Part shown: positions 42,849-50,997 of the stretch, in pieces | Layout: each line of letters begins with the position of its first letter | Numbering within the stretch: the first letter of the stretch is position 1 | Assembly (NCBI RefSeq): GCF_002920615.1 | Contig: NZ_PQSU01000014.1 | Coordinates: forward strand, 181,523 to 245,522 | Source of the DNA: Streptomyces sp. Ru62 | GTDB lineage: Bacteria; Actinomycetota; Actinomycetes; Streptomycetales; Streptomycetaceae | DNA: 64,000 bases | Reading direction: 5' to 3' | Program-made: the position numbers and the translations under genes | The notes under the pieces: generated by a model | Seen by the model: only the letters and a program-made list of their open reading frames with translations | Told to the model about the DNA's origin: nothing | Database searches by the model: none

Positions 42849-43820
42849 ATGTCTGATGCCCAGGCGCCGGTGACGCCGGTACTGGAGCCCGCCGCGGCCG
42901 AGTTCGTGGCGGCGACCGCCAACCCGCCCTACCTCTTCGACCTGGCCCCCGCCGAGGGCCGCAAGGCCGTCGACGAGGTCCAGTCCGGCGAGATCGACAA
43001 GCCCGCCGTCGACGAGGAGTGGATCACCGTCCAGGGCGGCCCCACCGGCAGCGTCCGGGCACGGATCGTCAAGCCCGCCGGCTCCACCGGCACCCTCCCC
43101 GTCATCTTCTACATCCACGGCGCCGGCTGGGTCTTCGGCAACGCCCACACCCACGACCGCCTCGTGCGCGAACTCGCCGTCGGCGCCGAGGCCGCCGTCG
43201 TCTTCCCCGAGTACGACCTCTCGCCCGAGGTCCGCTACCCGGTCGCCATCGAGCAGAACTTCACCGTCGCCAAGTGGGTCGTGGAGGAGGGCGCCTCGAA
43301 GGGCCTGGACGGCTCCCGCCTGGCCGTGGCGGGTGACTCCGTCGGCGGCAACATGACCGCCGCGCTGACCCTGATGGCCAAGGAACGCGGCGGCATCCCG
43401 CTGGTGCAGCAGGTGTTGTTCTACCCGGTCACCGACGCGAGCTTCGACACGCCGTCCTACCACCAGTTCGCCACCGGCTACTTCCTGCGCCGCGACGGCA
43501 TGCAGTGGTTCTGGGACCAGTACACCACCGACGAGACCGAGCGCGCCCAGATCACCGCCTCCCCGCTGCGCGCCACCACCGAGCAGCTCACCGGTCTGCC
43601 CCCGGCCCTGGTCATCACCGGCGAGGCCGACGTGCTGCGCGACGAGGGCGAGGCCTACGCCAACAAGCTCCGCGAGGCCGGTGTGCCGGTCACCGCCGTC
43701 CGCTTCCAGGGCATCATCCACGACTTCGTGATGCTCAACGCCCTGCGCGGCACGCACGCCGCCGAGGCCGCCATCACCATGGCGGTCCGCACGCTGCACG
43801 CGGCCCTGCACACCGCCTGA
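42849..43820 (+). CDS. Alpha/beta hydrolase, HSL-type esterase/lipase
   Basis: This 323-residue protein has the hormone-sensitive-lipase group features. The oxyanion motif is YIHGAGWVFGNAHTHDRLV (HGAG in place of HGGG). The nucleophile elbow is VAGDSVGGNMTAAL (GDSxGG), and the acid and histidine are in VITGEADVLRDEGEAYANKL and GIIHDFVMLNAL. It should hydrolyse acyl esters in the cytoplasm. AGGAG lies 6 bp before the ATG. The second hydrolase starts 20 bp after the stop, giving a two-gene operon opposite the amidohydrolase operon. Confidence 0.9.
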   Translation: MSDAQAPVTPVLEPAAAEFVAATANPPYLFDLAPAEGRKAVDEVQSGEIDKPAVDEEWITVQGGPTGSVRARIVKPAGSTGTLPVIFYIHGAGWVFGNAHTHDRLVRELAVGAEAAVVFPEYDLSPEVRYPVAIEQNFTVAKWVVEEGASKGLDGSRLAVAGDSVGGNMTAALTLMAKERGGIPLVQQVLFYPVTDASFDTPSYHQFATGYFLRRDGMQWFWDQYTTDETERAQITASPLRATTEQLTGLPPALVITGEADVLRDEGEAYANKLREAGVPVTAVRFQGIIHDFVMLNALRGTHAAEAAITMAVRTLHAALHTA

Positions 43821-43840
43821 CCCCGAGGAGACACACAGAC

Positions 43841-44557
43841 ATGAGCGCCACTCCCACCGTCGTCCTGGTCCACGGCGCCTTCGCCGACGCGGCGAGCTGG
43901 TCCGGGGTGATCGAGGAACTGCAGAGCCACGGCATTCCCGTGATCGCGCCGCCGAACCCGCTGCGCGGCCTCGCGTCCGACGCCGCGTACGTCGCCTCCG
44001 TCGCCTCCCAGATCGACGGTCCGGTCGTGCTGGTCGGCCACTCGTACGGCGGTGCGCTGATCACCGTGGCCGGCACCACCGAGAACGTCGTCGGCCTCGT
44101 CTACGTCGCCGCCTACGCCCTCGAAGAGGGCGAGAGCCTCGGCGAGCTCCAGGGCCGCTTCCCGCTCTCGCCGCTGGTGAGCAACCTCAAGCAGTGGACG
44201 TACCCCGTCCCGGGCGGCGAGCCCGCCGTCGAGGTCACCATCGCCGAGGACGCGTTCCCGTCGGTCTTCGCCGCCGACGTGCCCGCGGAGGTCACCAGGA
44301 TCCTCGCGGCCGCGCAGCGCCCGCTGGCCGCCGCGGCCTTCGAGGAGACGGCCTCCGCCGCCGCCTGGAAGACCAAGCCGTCCTGGGCCCTGGTGGCCGG
44401 CGCCGACAACGCCATCAACCCGGAGGTGGAACGCTTCGGCGCGAAGCGGGCCGGGGCGACGATCGTCGAGATCGAGGGCGCCTCGCACGCCGTGGCCGTC
44501 TCCCAGCCGAAGGCCGTCGCCGAGCTGATCCGCGACGCGGTCCGCGCGACCGGCTGA
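43841..44557 (+). CDS. Alpha/beta hydrolase (AB_hydrolase_6/EstC-like), intact catalytic serine
   Basis: This 238-residue protein starts TPTVVLVHGAFADAASWSGV. It carries the nucleophile elbow VLVGHSYGGALITVAG and ends with ASHAVAVSQPKAVAELIRDA around the catalytic histidine; the aspartate is probably in GADNAINPE. It is close to the hydrolase at 18167-18952, sharing NPLRGLA and DAAYxxSV blocks, but keeps the serine that copy lost. Substrate unknown; family members act on esters or are annotated as possible chloroperoxidase-like enzymes. GAGGAG lies 11 bp before the ATG. Confidence 0.9.
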   Translation: MSATPTVVLVHGAFADAASWSGVIEELQSHGIPVIAPPNPLRGLASDAAYVASVASQIDGPVVLVGHSYGGALITVAGTTENVVGLVYVAAYALEEGESLGELQGRFPLSPLVSNLKQWTYPVPGGEPAVEVTIAEDAFPSVFAADVPAEVTRILAAAQRPLAAAAFEETASAAAWKTKPSWALVAGADNAINPEVERFGAKRAGATIVEIEGASHAVAVSQPKAVAELIRDAVRATG

Positions 44558-44646
44558 CCCGGCTCCACGAACGACCGCGCGGACGCCTCCCCCGTATCGC
44601 GTCCGCGCGGTCTCGCGCGCCCACCCCGCACACGGACGGTGGGGGC

Positions 44647-46893
44647 TCAGCTCACCCGGTCGTACCGGCCGAGGAACCGGAAGGAGTCGTCCTCCACCTG
44701 GTACAGGAAGTACACGGCGTCCGGTTGCAGCGCGAGGGCGTGCGTGTCGTCGAAGCGGAGCGTCTTGGCGAGGCCCTGGTAGGTGAGGCTGAAGAGGCGC
44801 TGTGCCACGGCACCCGGTGCGCCGTCGGCCGAGCCGCCCAGTGACTCCAGGGCCCGCGCGACCAGCCCCACCGCGTCGTACGCCTCCGGTGCCCAGCGGC
44901 CGGGTGCGGTGCCGTAGGCCGCGCGGTGGGCGGACCCGAACGCCGGGGACACGCTGCCGGGGTCGGTGAAGGGGGTGCCGAACAGCCAGCCCTGGGCGGC
45001 CGGTCCGGCCTGCTGGAGGAGGGCCGGGCGCATGATGTGCCAGGTGCCCAGCCGTGGCCCGGTGAAGCCCGCGTCCGCGAGGGCACGGGCGCAGGCTGCG
45101 GCGCGCTGCGGCGACGTCCCGCTGAAGACGACGGCCTGTGCCCGGGCGGCGAGGGCGGCGCGGACGGCGGGACGGAAGTCGTCGCTGCCGGCGGCAACGG
45201 AGTGCACGCTGGTCGTGCCGTCGTGGGGCGGGGCCAGCGTGAGGGCGTCGGTGAGGTCGGCGCCCGCCTGCCCCGCGGCCCGGTCGTCGATGACGGCGGT
45301 GCGGTCGACCGGGCGTACGGCGTTCAGGTACCTGATGAGAGGCAGCGCCAACTGCCGTTCCGGGCCCCGGGTGGCGCAGAGGGTCCGCAGCCCACTGGCG
45401 TCGAGTCGTGGATCGGACACGGAGATCAGCACCATGGCGGTGTCCGCGGCCTGGTAGCGCGGGCCCGCGGCGAGGGCGGCGGTGGCCGTGCCGGGGCCGA
45501 GGACCGCGCTGACGCCCGCGTGGGTGAAGCGCTCGGCCGCCTGCCGGGCCCGGGCGGCGTCGCCCCGGTCGTCGTAGGTGTCGAGCGCGAGACGGAAGGC
45601 GATGCCGGCGCGCGCGTTGTGGTGCGCCACGGCGAGGCGCGCCCCGCGCTCCTGGGCCACGCCGTCCGCCTTGCCGTCGCCGGTCAGATCGGCCTGGAAG
45701 CCGAGGGTGCGCACGGGCAGGCCGCCGGAACCGCCGCCGGCCCCGCGTCCGGCCGTCAGGTAGGCGGCGGTCCCACCGCCGACCGCCACCACGGAGGCCG
45801 CCGCGCTCCCCATGAGCAGGATGCGCCGGCGCGTCGGTGGCCGGGCGTCGGCCGGTCCGGGGGCGGCCGGGCCGGTGACGGTGTCCTCGCCCGCCGGCCG
45901 TTGGGGGGTGGGTGCGTCCAGGGCTCGCGCGGATGGTCGGGGAGCGGGGGTGTCCGGGGCTCGCTCGGACCGCCGGGGGGTGGGGATGTCCAGCGCTCGC
46001 GCGGACCGTTCGGCGACCAGGCGCAGGACCGCGGGCGGCAGCCAGTCCTCGTCCCGTGCTCCGGGAACGTCCCGCGCCGGCGAGGTCCGCGGGTCCCGCA
46101 GGGCGGCCCCCAGCCGGGTGGCCGTCGGGCGCCGCGCGGGATCCTTGGCCAGGCAGGCCCCGATCAGCGACCGCAGGCCGGCGGGTACGTCCGTCAGGTC
46201 CGGTTCCTCGTGCACCGTGCGGAACAGGACGGCCGCCGCGTGCCCGGTGCCGAACGGGCGCCGTGCCGAGGCCGCGTACGCCAGGACGCAGCCCAGGGAG
46301 AAGACGTCACTCGGCGGGCCGACCTCCTCCGCACGGGCCCGCGCCTGTTCCGGTGAGAGGAAGCCGGGGGTGCCCACGACGGCGTCGGGTGCGGTGAGCG
46401 CGGTGGCCCCGGCGGCGTGGGCGATGCCGAAGTCGATCAACCGGGGGCCGTCCAGGCCGAGCAGGACGTTGCCCGGCTTCACGTCCCGGTGCACCAGCCC
46501 CGCCGCGTGGACGGCGCTGAGCGCCTCCGCCAGCCGGAGGCCCAGGGTCCGTACCGTCGCGACGGGCAGGGCGCCGTGGCCGTCGACCGCCTCGGCCAGG
46601 GCGGGACCGGGCACGAACTCCGTGGCCAGCCAGGGCTTGCGGGCCTCCGGGTCGGCGGCCACGACCGGCACCAGCCAGCGTCCGGTCAGGGCGCGCACGG
46701 CCGTCACCTCCCGCCGGAAACGGGCGCGGAAGGCCGGGTCCGCCGCGTGCTCGGCGCGGATCACCTTGAGCGCGACCAGCGTCCCGCCCGCGCTGCGGGC
46801 GAGGTAGACCACGCCCATGCCGCCGGCGCCGAGCCGGGCCAGCAGCCGGTGGCCGCCGATGTCCTCGGGGTCGTCCGCCACGAGCGGGCGCAT
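44647..46893 (-). CDS. Transmembrane Ser/Thr protein kinase with extracellular periplasmic-binding-protein-like sensor
   Basis: This 748-residue protein has an N-terminal Hanks-type kinase (residues 14-265): glycine loop LGAGGMGVVY, catalytic lysine K43, E62, HRDVKPGNVLL (D137) and DFG (D154), so it should be active. A Pro/Arg-rich linker (about 297-332) is three 12-residue repeats. One TM helix (about 357-380) leads to an extracellular type-I periplasmic-binding domain (393-748: GFQADLTGDGKADGVAQERG, WAPEAYDAVGLVARALES) like branched-chain-amino-acid receptors. Kinase-sensor fusion in one chain suggests direct ligand control. Its ATG overlaps the stop of the next kinase (TGATG), the last of three coupled genes. 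Confidence 0.92.
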   Translation of the reverse strand: MRPLVADDPEDIGGHRLLARLGAGGMGVVYLARSAGGTLVALKVIRAEHAADPAFRARFRREVTAVRALTGRWLVPVVAADPEARKPWLATEFVPGPALAEAVDGHGALPVATVRTLGLRLAEALSAVHAAGLVHRDVKPGNVLLGLDGPRLIDFGIAHAAGATALTAPDAVVGTPGFLSPEQARARAEEVGPPSDVFSLGCVLAYAASARRPFGTGHAAAVLFRTVHEEPDLTDVPAGLRSLIGACLAKDPARRPTATRLGAALRDPRTSPARDVPGARDEDWLPPAVLRLVAERSARALDIPTPRRSERAPDTPAPRPSARALDAPTPQRPAGEDTVTGPAAPGPADARPPTRRRILLMGSAAASVVAVGGGTAAYLTAGRGAGGGSGGLPVRTLGFQADLTGDGKADGVAQERGARLAVAHHNARAGIAFRLALDTYDDRGDAARARQAAERFTHAGVSAVLGPGTATAALAAGPRYQAADTAMVLISVSDPRLDASGLRTLCATRGPERQLALPLIRYLNAVRPVDRTAVIDDRAAGQAGADLTDALTLAPPHDGTTSVHSVAAGSDDFRPAVRAALAARAQAVVFSGTSPQRAAACARALADAGFTGPRLGTWHIMRPALLQQAGPAAQGWLFGTPFTDPGSVSPAFGSAHRAAYGTAPGRWAPEAYDAVGLVARALESLGGSADGAPGAVAQRLFSLTYQGLAKTLRFDDTHALALQPDAVYFLYQVEDDSFRFLGRYDRVS
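45916..46023 (-). repeat. 36-bp tandem repeat, 3 units, in kinase linker
   Basis: GTCC anchors recur at 45916, 45952 and 45988, exactly 36 bp apart. The units encode 12-residue Pro/Arg/Ala-rich blocks of the type SARALDIPTPRR in the juxtamembrane linker. Confidence 0.75.
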
Positions 46894-49124
46894 CAGAGAG
46901 CCGCCTCGCCCGCGTAGGCGTACCGGCCGCCCCTCACCTCGTAGCGGAAGACGTCGTACCCCTTGAGCATCCGGTTCTTGTCGAACGCGTACGTCCGCAC
47001 GAGCCCCTTGTAGGTGCCCTTCGTCAGCAGGTCGTACAGCCTGGTACGGGACGGCCGGCCGCCCGCCTCGGTGACGCGGGTGATGACCATCCGGGCCACG
47101 TCGTAGGCCTCCGCCGCCCAGTACGGGGGCGCGGAGCCGTAGCGCCGGCGGTAGGCGGCGGCGAAGCTCCGCACGCGCGCGGCCGAGGGATCGATGTACG
47201 GCGCGAAGACCTGCCAGCCTTCGGCGGCCGGGCCCGCGGCGGTCAGGAACTCCTGATCGGCGGCCGGGTAGCCGAGGACGCGGACGCCGGTGAAGCGCTG
47301 CTCGGCGAGGGCACGGGCGACGACCGCCGCGCGCGCCGGTGTGCCCGTGTAGACGATGCCGTCCGGCTTGTGGGCGAGCATCTGCGCGACCACCGGGGCG
47401 AGGTGCCCGGCCAGTCGGGGCACGACCCGTGGCTCGGCCTGGATCTTCACGAGACCGAGGGACTGGAAGGTGGTGTGACCGAGCTGCCAGGCCGCGATGC
47501 CGCCGTCGCGGTCGATCAGGACGCCCGCGCGTCTGGCGCCCGCCCTGCCGAGCCCGAGGGCGATCAGCGCGGGCGACACGCCGTACCCGGGAACGGCCTG
47601 GAGGAAGTGGCGTGGCCGCGAGGTGCCGTACACCTCCTGTGCGGAGGAGGCCGTGAGCTGCGGGACGAGCTGGGCGTCGTACGTGTCGAGGCTCGCGCCG
47701 GTGGTCCGGTCGCCGGTGGAGCCGATGACGGCGAGCAGGTCCCGGTCGGCCGCGAGGGTCCGGGCGGCCCGTGCGGCGCGGGTCTCGTCGCCCCGGTCGT
47801 CGGCGACCTCCAGGGTGAGCGTGAACGGCTTGTCCGCGCGGGCGTTGAACTGCTCGACGGCCAGGCGTACGCCCCGTTCTTGGGCCTTCCCGACGGCTCT
47901 CTGCGGGCCCGTCAGGTCGGCCTGGACGCCGAGCACCCAGCGGCGGGCGGCGGGTGTGGGGTCGTCGTCGCGACGGGACGCCCAGAAGGCCGCGCCGCCG
48001 CCCGCGGCGAGCAGGGCCGCGCCGCCGAGGAGCAGCAGGCGGCGACGGCTGCCGGGGCGCGGTGACGCGTCCCCGGGAACTTCCGTGGTCGACTCGTTCT
48101 CCGGAACTTCCATGGGCAGTTCGTCCGCGGGAGCTTCCGTGAGGCGTTCGTTGCCGGGAACTTCCCCGGGGCGTCCGTCCTCGGGAACTTCCGCCGGCCG
48201 CTCGTCCGTTGTCGCGTCGAGGGCCGTCGCCTCGATGTCCGGCAGGGCGAGCATCGCGGCGGAGCGGTCCGCGATGAGTCGTACGACGTCGTCGGGCAGC
48301 CAGTCCGCGGTGTCGGCGGGAGCGTACTCGCCGAGCGCCTCGTCCACCTCACGGGCGGTGGGCCGGGCGGCCGGGTCCTTGGCGAGACAGCGCTCCAGCG
48401 GCTCGCGCAGGCCGTCGGGGAGGCCGTCGAGGTCGGGCTCGTCGTGCACGGTGCGGTAGAGGAGGGCGTCCACGGCTCCGGTGCCGAAGGGCGGGCGGCC
48501 GGTGGCGGCGTACGAGAGGAGGCAGCCCAGGGCGAAGACATCACTGGCCGGAGTGGCGGGGTGTGCCCGCGCCTGTTCCGGCGCCAGGAAGCCGGGGGTG
48601 CCGACGACCATGTCGGCCGAGGTGAGGGCCGTCTCCTCGGTGGCGCGCGCGATGCCGAAGTCGATCAGGCGGGGGCCGTCGAGGGCGAGGAGGACGTTGC
48701 CCGGCTTGACGTCTCGGTGCACGAGTCCCGCGTCGTGCACGGCGGTCAGCGCCCGGGCCAGCATCCGGCCGAGCGCGCGTACCCCGCGCGGCGGCAGCGG
48801 ACCACAGGCGGCGACCGCCTCGGCGAGCGAGGGTCCCGGCACGAACGCGGTGGCCAGCCAGGGCGCGGGCGCGTCCGGGTCGGCGCCGGTCACCGGCACG
48901 GCCCACGGGCTGTCCACGCGCCGGGCGGCGGCGACCTCGCGGCGGAACCGCGCGCGGAACTCGGGCTGGTCGGCGTACTCCGGCAGGATCACCTTGACGG
49001 CGGCCAGCTCCCCGGACCCCGCACGGCCGAGGTAGACCACGCCCATGCCGCCCGCGCCGAGCCGGGCGAGCAGACGGTGGCCGCCGATCCGGGCGGGGTC
49101 GGAGGGGGCGAGCTTCTCGGTCAT
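46893..49124 (-). CDS. Transmembrane Ser/Thr protein kinase with extracellular periplasmic-binding-protein-like sensor (tandem paralogue)
   Basis: This 743-residue protein has the same architecture as its neighbour. The kinase (15-270) has LGAGGMGVVY, K44, HRDVKPGNVLL (D138) and DFG (D155). A Glu/Pro-rich linker (about 306-350) of five 9-residue repeats follows, then a TM helix (about 359-381). The extracellular type-I binding domain reads VLGVQADLTGPQRAVGKAQE, YWAAEAYDVARMVITRV and YKGLVRTYAFDKNRMLKGYD. The two kinases probably arose by tandem duplication, with sensor halves more diverged than kinase halves. The start overlaps the lipoprotein stop by 4 bp, the end overlaps the next kinase by 1 bp. 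Confidence 0.92.
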   Translation of the reverse strand: MTEKLAPSDPARIGGHRLLARLGAGGMGVVYLGRAGSGELAAVKVILPEYADQPEFRARFRREVAAARRVDSPWAVPVTGADPDAPAPWLATAFVPGPSLAEAVAACGPLPPRGVRALGRMLARALTAVHDAGLVHRDVKPGNVLLALDGPRLIDFGIARATEETALTSADMVVGTPGFLAPEQARAHPATPASDVFALGCLLSYAATGRPPFGTGAVDALLYRTVHDEPDLDGLPDGLREPLERCLAKDPAARPTAREVDEALGEYAPADTADWLPDDVVRLIADRSAAMLALPDIEATALDATTDERPAEVPEDGRPGEVPGNERLTEAPADELPMEVPENESTTEVPGDASPRPGSRRRLLLLGGAALLAAGGGAAFWASRRDDDPTPAARRWVLGVQADLTGPQRAVGKAQERGVRLAVEQFNARADKPFTLTLEVADDRGDETRAARAARTLAADRDLLAVIGSTGDRTTGASLDTYDAQLVPQLTASSAQEVYGTSRPRHFLQAVPGYGVSPALIALGLGRAGARRAGVLIDRDGGIAAWQLGHTTFQSLGLVKIQAEPRVVPRLAGHLAPVVAQMLAHKPDGIVYTGTPARAAVVARALAEQRFTGVRVLGYPAADQEFLTAAGPAAEGWQVFAPYIDPSAARVRSFAAAYRRRYGSAPPYWAAEAYDVARMVITRVTEAGGRPSRTRLYDLLTKGTYKGLVRTYAFDKNRMLKGYDVFRYEVRGGRYAYAGEAAL
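48076..48210 (-). repeat. 27-bp tandem repeat, 5 units, in kinase linker
   Basis: The core GGAACTTCC (GGAGCTTCC in one unit) starts at 48076, 48103, 48130, 48157 and 48184, exactly 27 bp apart. It encodes 9-residue acidic units such as TEVPGDASP and MEVPENEST. Confidence 0.85.
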
Positions 49125-49993
49125 CGGCGGCTGCCCTTCGTGACGGTGGACCCGGAGGCCGAGGGCGAGCCGGTACCGGCCGGGACGTCGTCCCGCTCGA
49201 TCGCGCGCCGCAGGCCGGAGCGCATCCTCGTGTGCGGGTCCCTCAGCCGGTCGAACAGGTCCGTCCGGGACCAGCCCTTGGCGCCCTTGGCCGAGACCGC
49301 GACGGTGAACGGGCCGATGCGGGTCTGCTCCCAGACGTAGGGGTGGGGACCGCCGAGCCGGTCGCTGGTGTACGCGCCGGTCTCGGTCAGGGTGTCGTCG
49401 GCGTAGCCGTTCCCGGAGTCGCCGAGGGCGCTCGGGACGTCGGTGAGGTCCGTGAGCACCTCACCGGGGCGCAGCAGCTGGGAGGGGCAGCGCAGCATCT
49501 CCTCCAGCACCTCGGCGTTCTCCCAGTCGGCCTGCTCGGCGGTCCGGTGCACCGTGACGACGGCGCTCAGCGTGAGCGGTCCCCGGCCGCCACCGGCCGG
49601 GACCTCGTAATGGCGTGTCAGGGAGGCGAGCACGTCCTTCGGGAGCGCCCGCTGCTCCCAGGCGCAGTCGTCCCCGAGCACCGCCCAGCGCCGCGGGTCG
49701 CTCTCGTACGGGCTGCGGCGGACCGTGTCCGGACCGAACGCGGAGGGCTGCGCGAGGACATCGCGGACCAGGGCGGCGGCCTCAGCCGCGGTCGTCGGCA
49801 GCTTGGCCGGGTCGATGTCGACCACGGCGGTCGGCGAGGGACTCGCGCTGACCGCGCCCTGGGCCGTCGTCCCGGCCGCCGGTCCGCGGGGCCCCTCCCC
49901 ACCGGAGGTGCAGCCGGCCAGCAGCACGCCGCACACCGCCACGGCGCAGCCCAGCCGCGCCGCCACCCCTCCCAGCACCACACGTTCCCCCAT
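49121..49993 (-). CDS. Secreted lipoprotein, first gene of the kinase operon
   Basis: This 290-residue protein starts (from the ATG at 49993) with a signal peptide and lipobox LLAGC (cysteine at about residue 28), followed by a Ser/Pro/Thr-rich linker. The body contains GPDTVRRSPYESDPRRWAVL, ALPKDVLASLTRHYEVPAGG and GPFTVAVSAKGAKGWSRTDL. I do not recognise a named family; it looks like a sensor-type lipoprotein of actinomycetes. A GTG at 50008 would add 5 residues. Its stop overlaps the next kinase start by 4 bp (ATGA), so it is made with the two sensor kinases and may help present ligand or wall signals to them. Confidence 0.78.
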   Translation of the reverse strand: MGERVVLGGVAARLGCAVAVCGVLLAGCTSGGEGPRGPAAGTTAQGAVSASPSPTAVVDIDPAKLPTTAAEAAALVRDVLAQPSAFGPDTVRRSPYESDPRRWAVLGDDCAWEQRALPKDVLASLTRHYEVPAGGGRGPLTLSAVVTVHRTAEQADWENAEVLEEMLRCPSQLLRPGEVLTDLTDVPSALGDSGNGYADDTLTETGAYTSDRLGGPHPYVWEQTRIGPFTVAVSAKGAKGWSRTDLFDRLRDPHTRMRSGLRRAIERDDVPAGTGSPSASGSTVTKGSRR

Positions 49994-50179
49994 GCATCGC
50001 CGGACCACCGTTCGGCCTCATGCTAGGCGGCAACTTCCGTGTACCGGCCACCGGTTGACGATCGTGGCCCAGCTGTGCCACGGCTGTCACACAGTCCCGA
50101 CCCCGCCACGCCGGCCGTCCGGTCCCGGTGCGACTCAGTCCTTGCCGGGCCGGACGAGTTCGGAGGCGAGGCGGACGGT

Positions 50180-50344
50180 GGCCCGTCGACCCTCACCCTC
50201 GGCTACGCCGCCGTGTACTCCAGCTTCCTCCGCCACGCCGAGGCCGCCGCCCGCCGGTACGGCGTCGACACTCGCACGATCCTCGGGGCGAGCGAGGTCA
50301 TGCGCGACATCTTCGCGCAGGCGGGACACGACGTGCGGGGCTGA
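50180..50344 (+). pseudogene. Vestige of a DmpG-type 4-hydroxy-2-oxovalerate aldolase C-terminus
   Basis: In one frame these 54 codons read STLTLGYAAVYSSFLRHAEA and then AARRYGVDTRTIL, which is the start of the C-terminal communication domain (DmpG_comm) of 4-hydroxy-2-oxovalerate aldolase. After that the expected ELGRR...GGQEDM segment is absent in every frame; instead GASEVMRDIFAQAGHDVRG and a stop follow. Upstream residues do not resemble the aldolase barrel, and no start/RBS is convincing. I interpret it as a relic of a meta-cleavage pathway gene deleted from both sides; a short expressed peptide is less likely. Confidence 0.55.
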
Positions 50345-50420
50345 GCCCGGCGCGTGGGGCCCTTCCTCGGCGGCGGTGGGCGTCCGCGCCCCCGCGCGGG
50401 CGAATCGCGCCCCCGTTGAT

Positions 50421-50435
50421 GTGACATACCGTCAC
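50421..50435. promoter_or_regulatory. GTGAC-5-GTCAC inverted repeat upstream of the cysteine-synthase-like operon
   Basis: The arms are perfect over 5 bp around ATACC, next to TTGATG (50416-50421), a possible -35 element, and 26 bp before the GTG at 50462 minus 6. It resembles a CRP-type site, but its arm spacing is one base too long. It could be an operator for the downstream genes. Confidence 0.35.
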
Positions 50436-50461
50436 CGCGTGATTACTGTGGAGCTGTGATC

Positions 50462-50884
50462 ATGTCGTGGGGCAGCGGTGGCGGACGCGCGGGGCGCTCC
50501 CGTCGTGCCGCCCTGCTGGTCGGGCTGGTCCTGGTGATCGCCGCCCACCTCACCGGCGCCGTGCACGCCTGCTCCTTCGCCGGCCCGGACCCGAGCGCCC
50601 CGGTGGCGCAGGACGTCCGGCAGGTCGCGGACGGAGCCGGTGAGACGGGTTCGAGCGGGCCGCCCCAGCACCGGCACGCGGCGGACGGGCACGTCGACCA
50701 CACGGCGGACCGGCCGCGAGCCGCCCTGGACGACAGCGCCCTCGACGCCGAGACGCACCAGCCGCTCCTTCCCGCCGGGCTCCGCGGGCCCGTCATCCCC
50801 ACCGCTCGGTGCAGACCGCCCGGTGTCTCTCCCTCCTGTGCGAACAGCTCCTCGCTCGCGCTCGTCCGCGTGCTACGGCAGTAG
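50462..50884 (+). CDS. Small secreted or membrane-anchored His-rich protein (DUF6153-like)
   Basis: This protein of about 140 residues has an N-terminal hydrophobic helix (AALLVGLVLVIAAHLTGAVHA, about residues 15-35), then a Gly/Ser/His/Asp-rich extracellular part (QHRHAADGHVDHTAD) and a C-terminus ending SLALVRVLRQ. The layout resembles the actinobacterial DUF6153 type, but I am not certain. The clustered His/Asp and three cysteines outside the membrane could bind metal. Start ATG 50462, with a GTG 6 bp upstream as alternative. It precedes the cysteine-synthase-like gene by 113 bp. Confidence 0.6.
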   Translation: MSWGSGGGRAGRSRRAALLVGLVLVIAAHLTGAVHACSFAGPDPSAPVAQDVRQVADGAGETGSSGPPQHRHAADGHVDHTADRPRAALDDSALDAETHQPLLPAGLRGPVIPTARCRPPGVSPSCANSSSLALVRVLRQ

Positions 50885-50997
50885 GCCCGCGCCCGCACGC
50901 CCCCGCCCCTGCGCGGCCCGGGGCGTGCCTCGCGCGCCACCCCCCTTCTCGCACAGCGCCCGCCGCAAGACCGTCGGGCGCGAAGGAGCCGCACGCC

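Noticed and set aside
50420..50436. CRP-binding site
   Set aside because: The arm spacing is one base too long for the known consensus; kept only as an inverted repeat.
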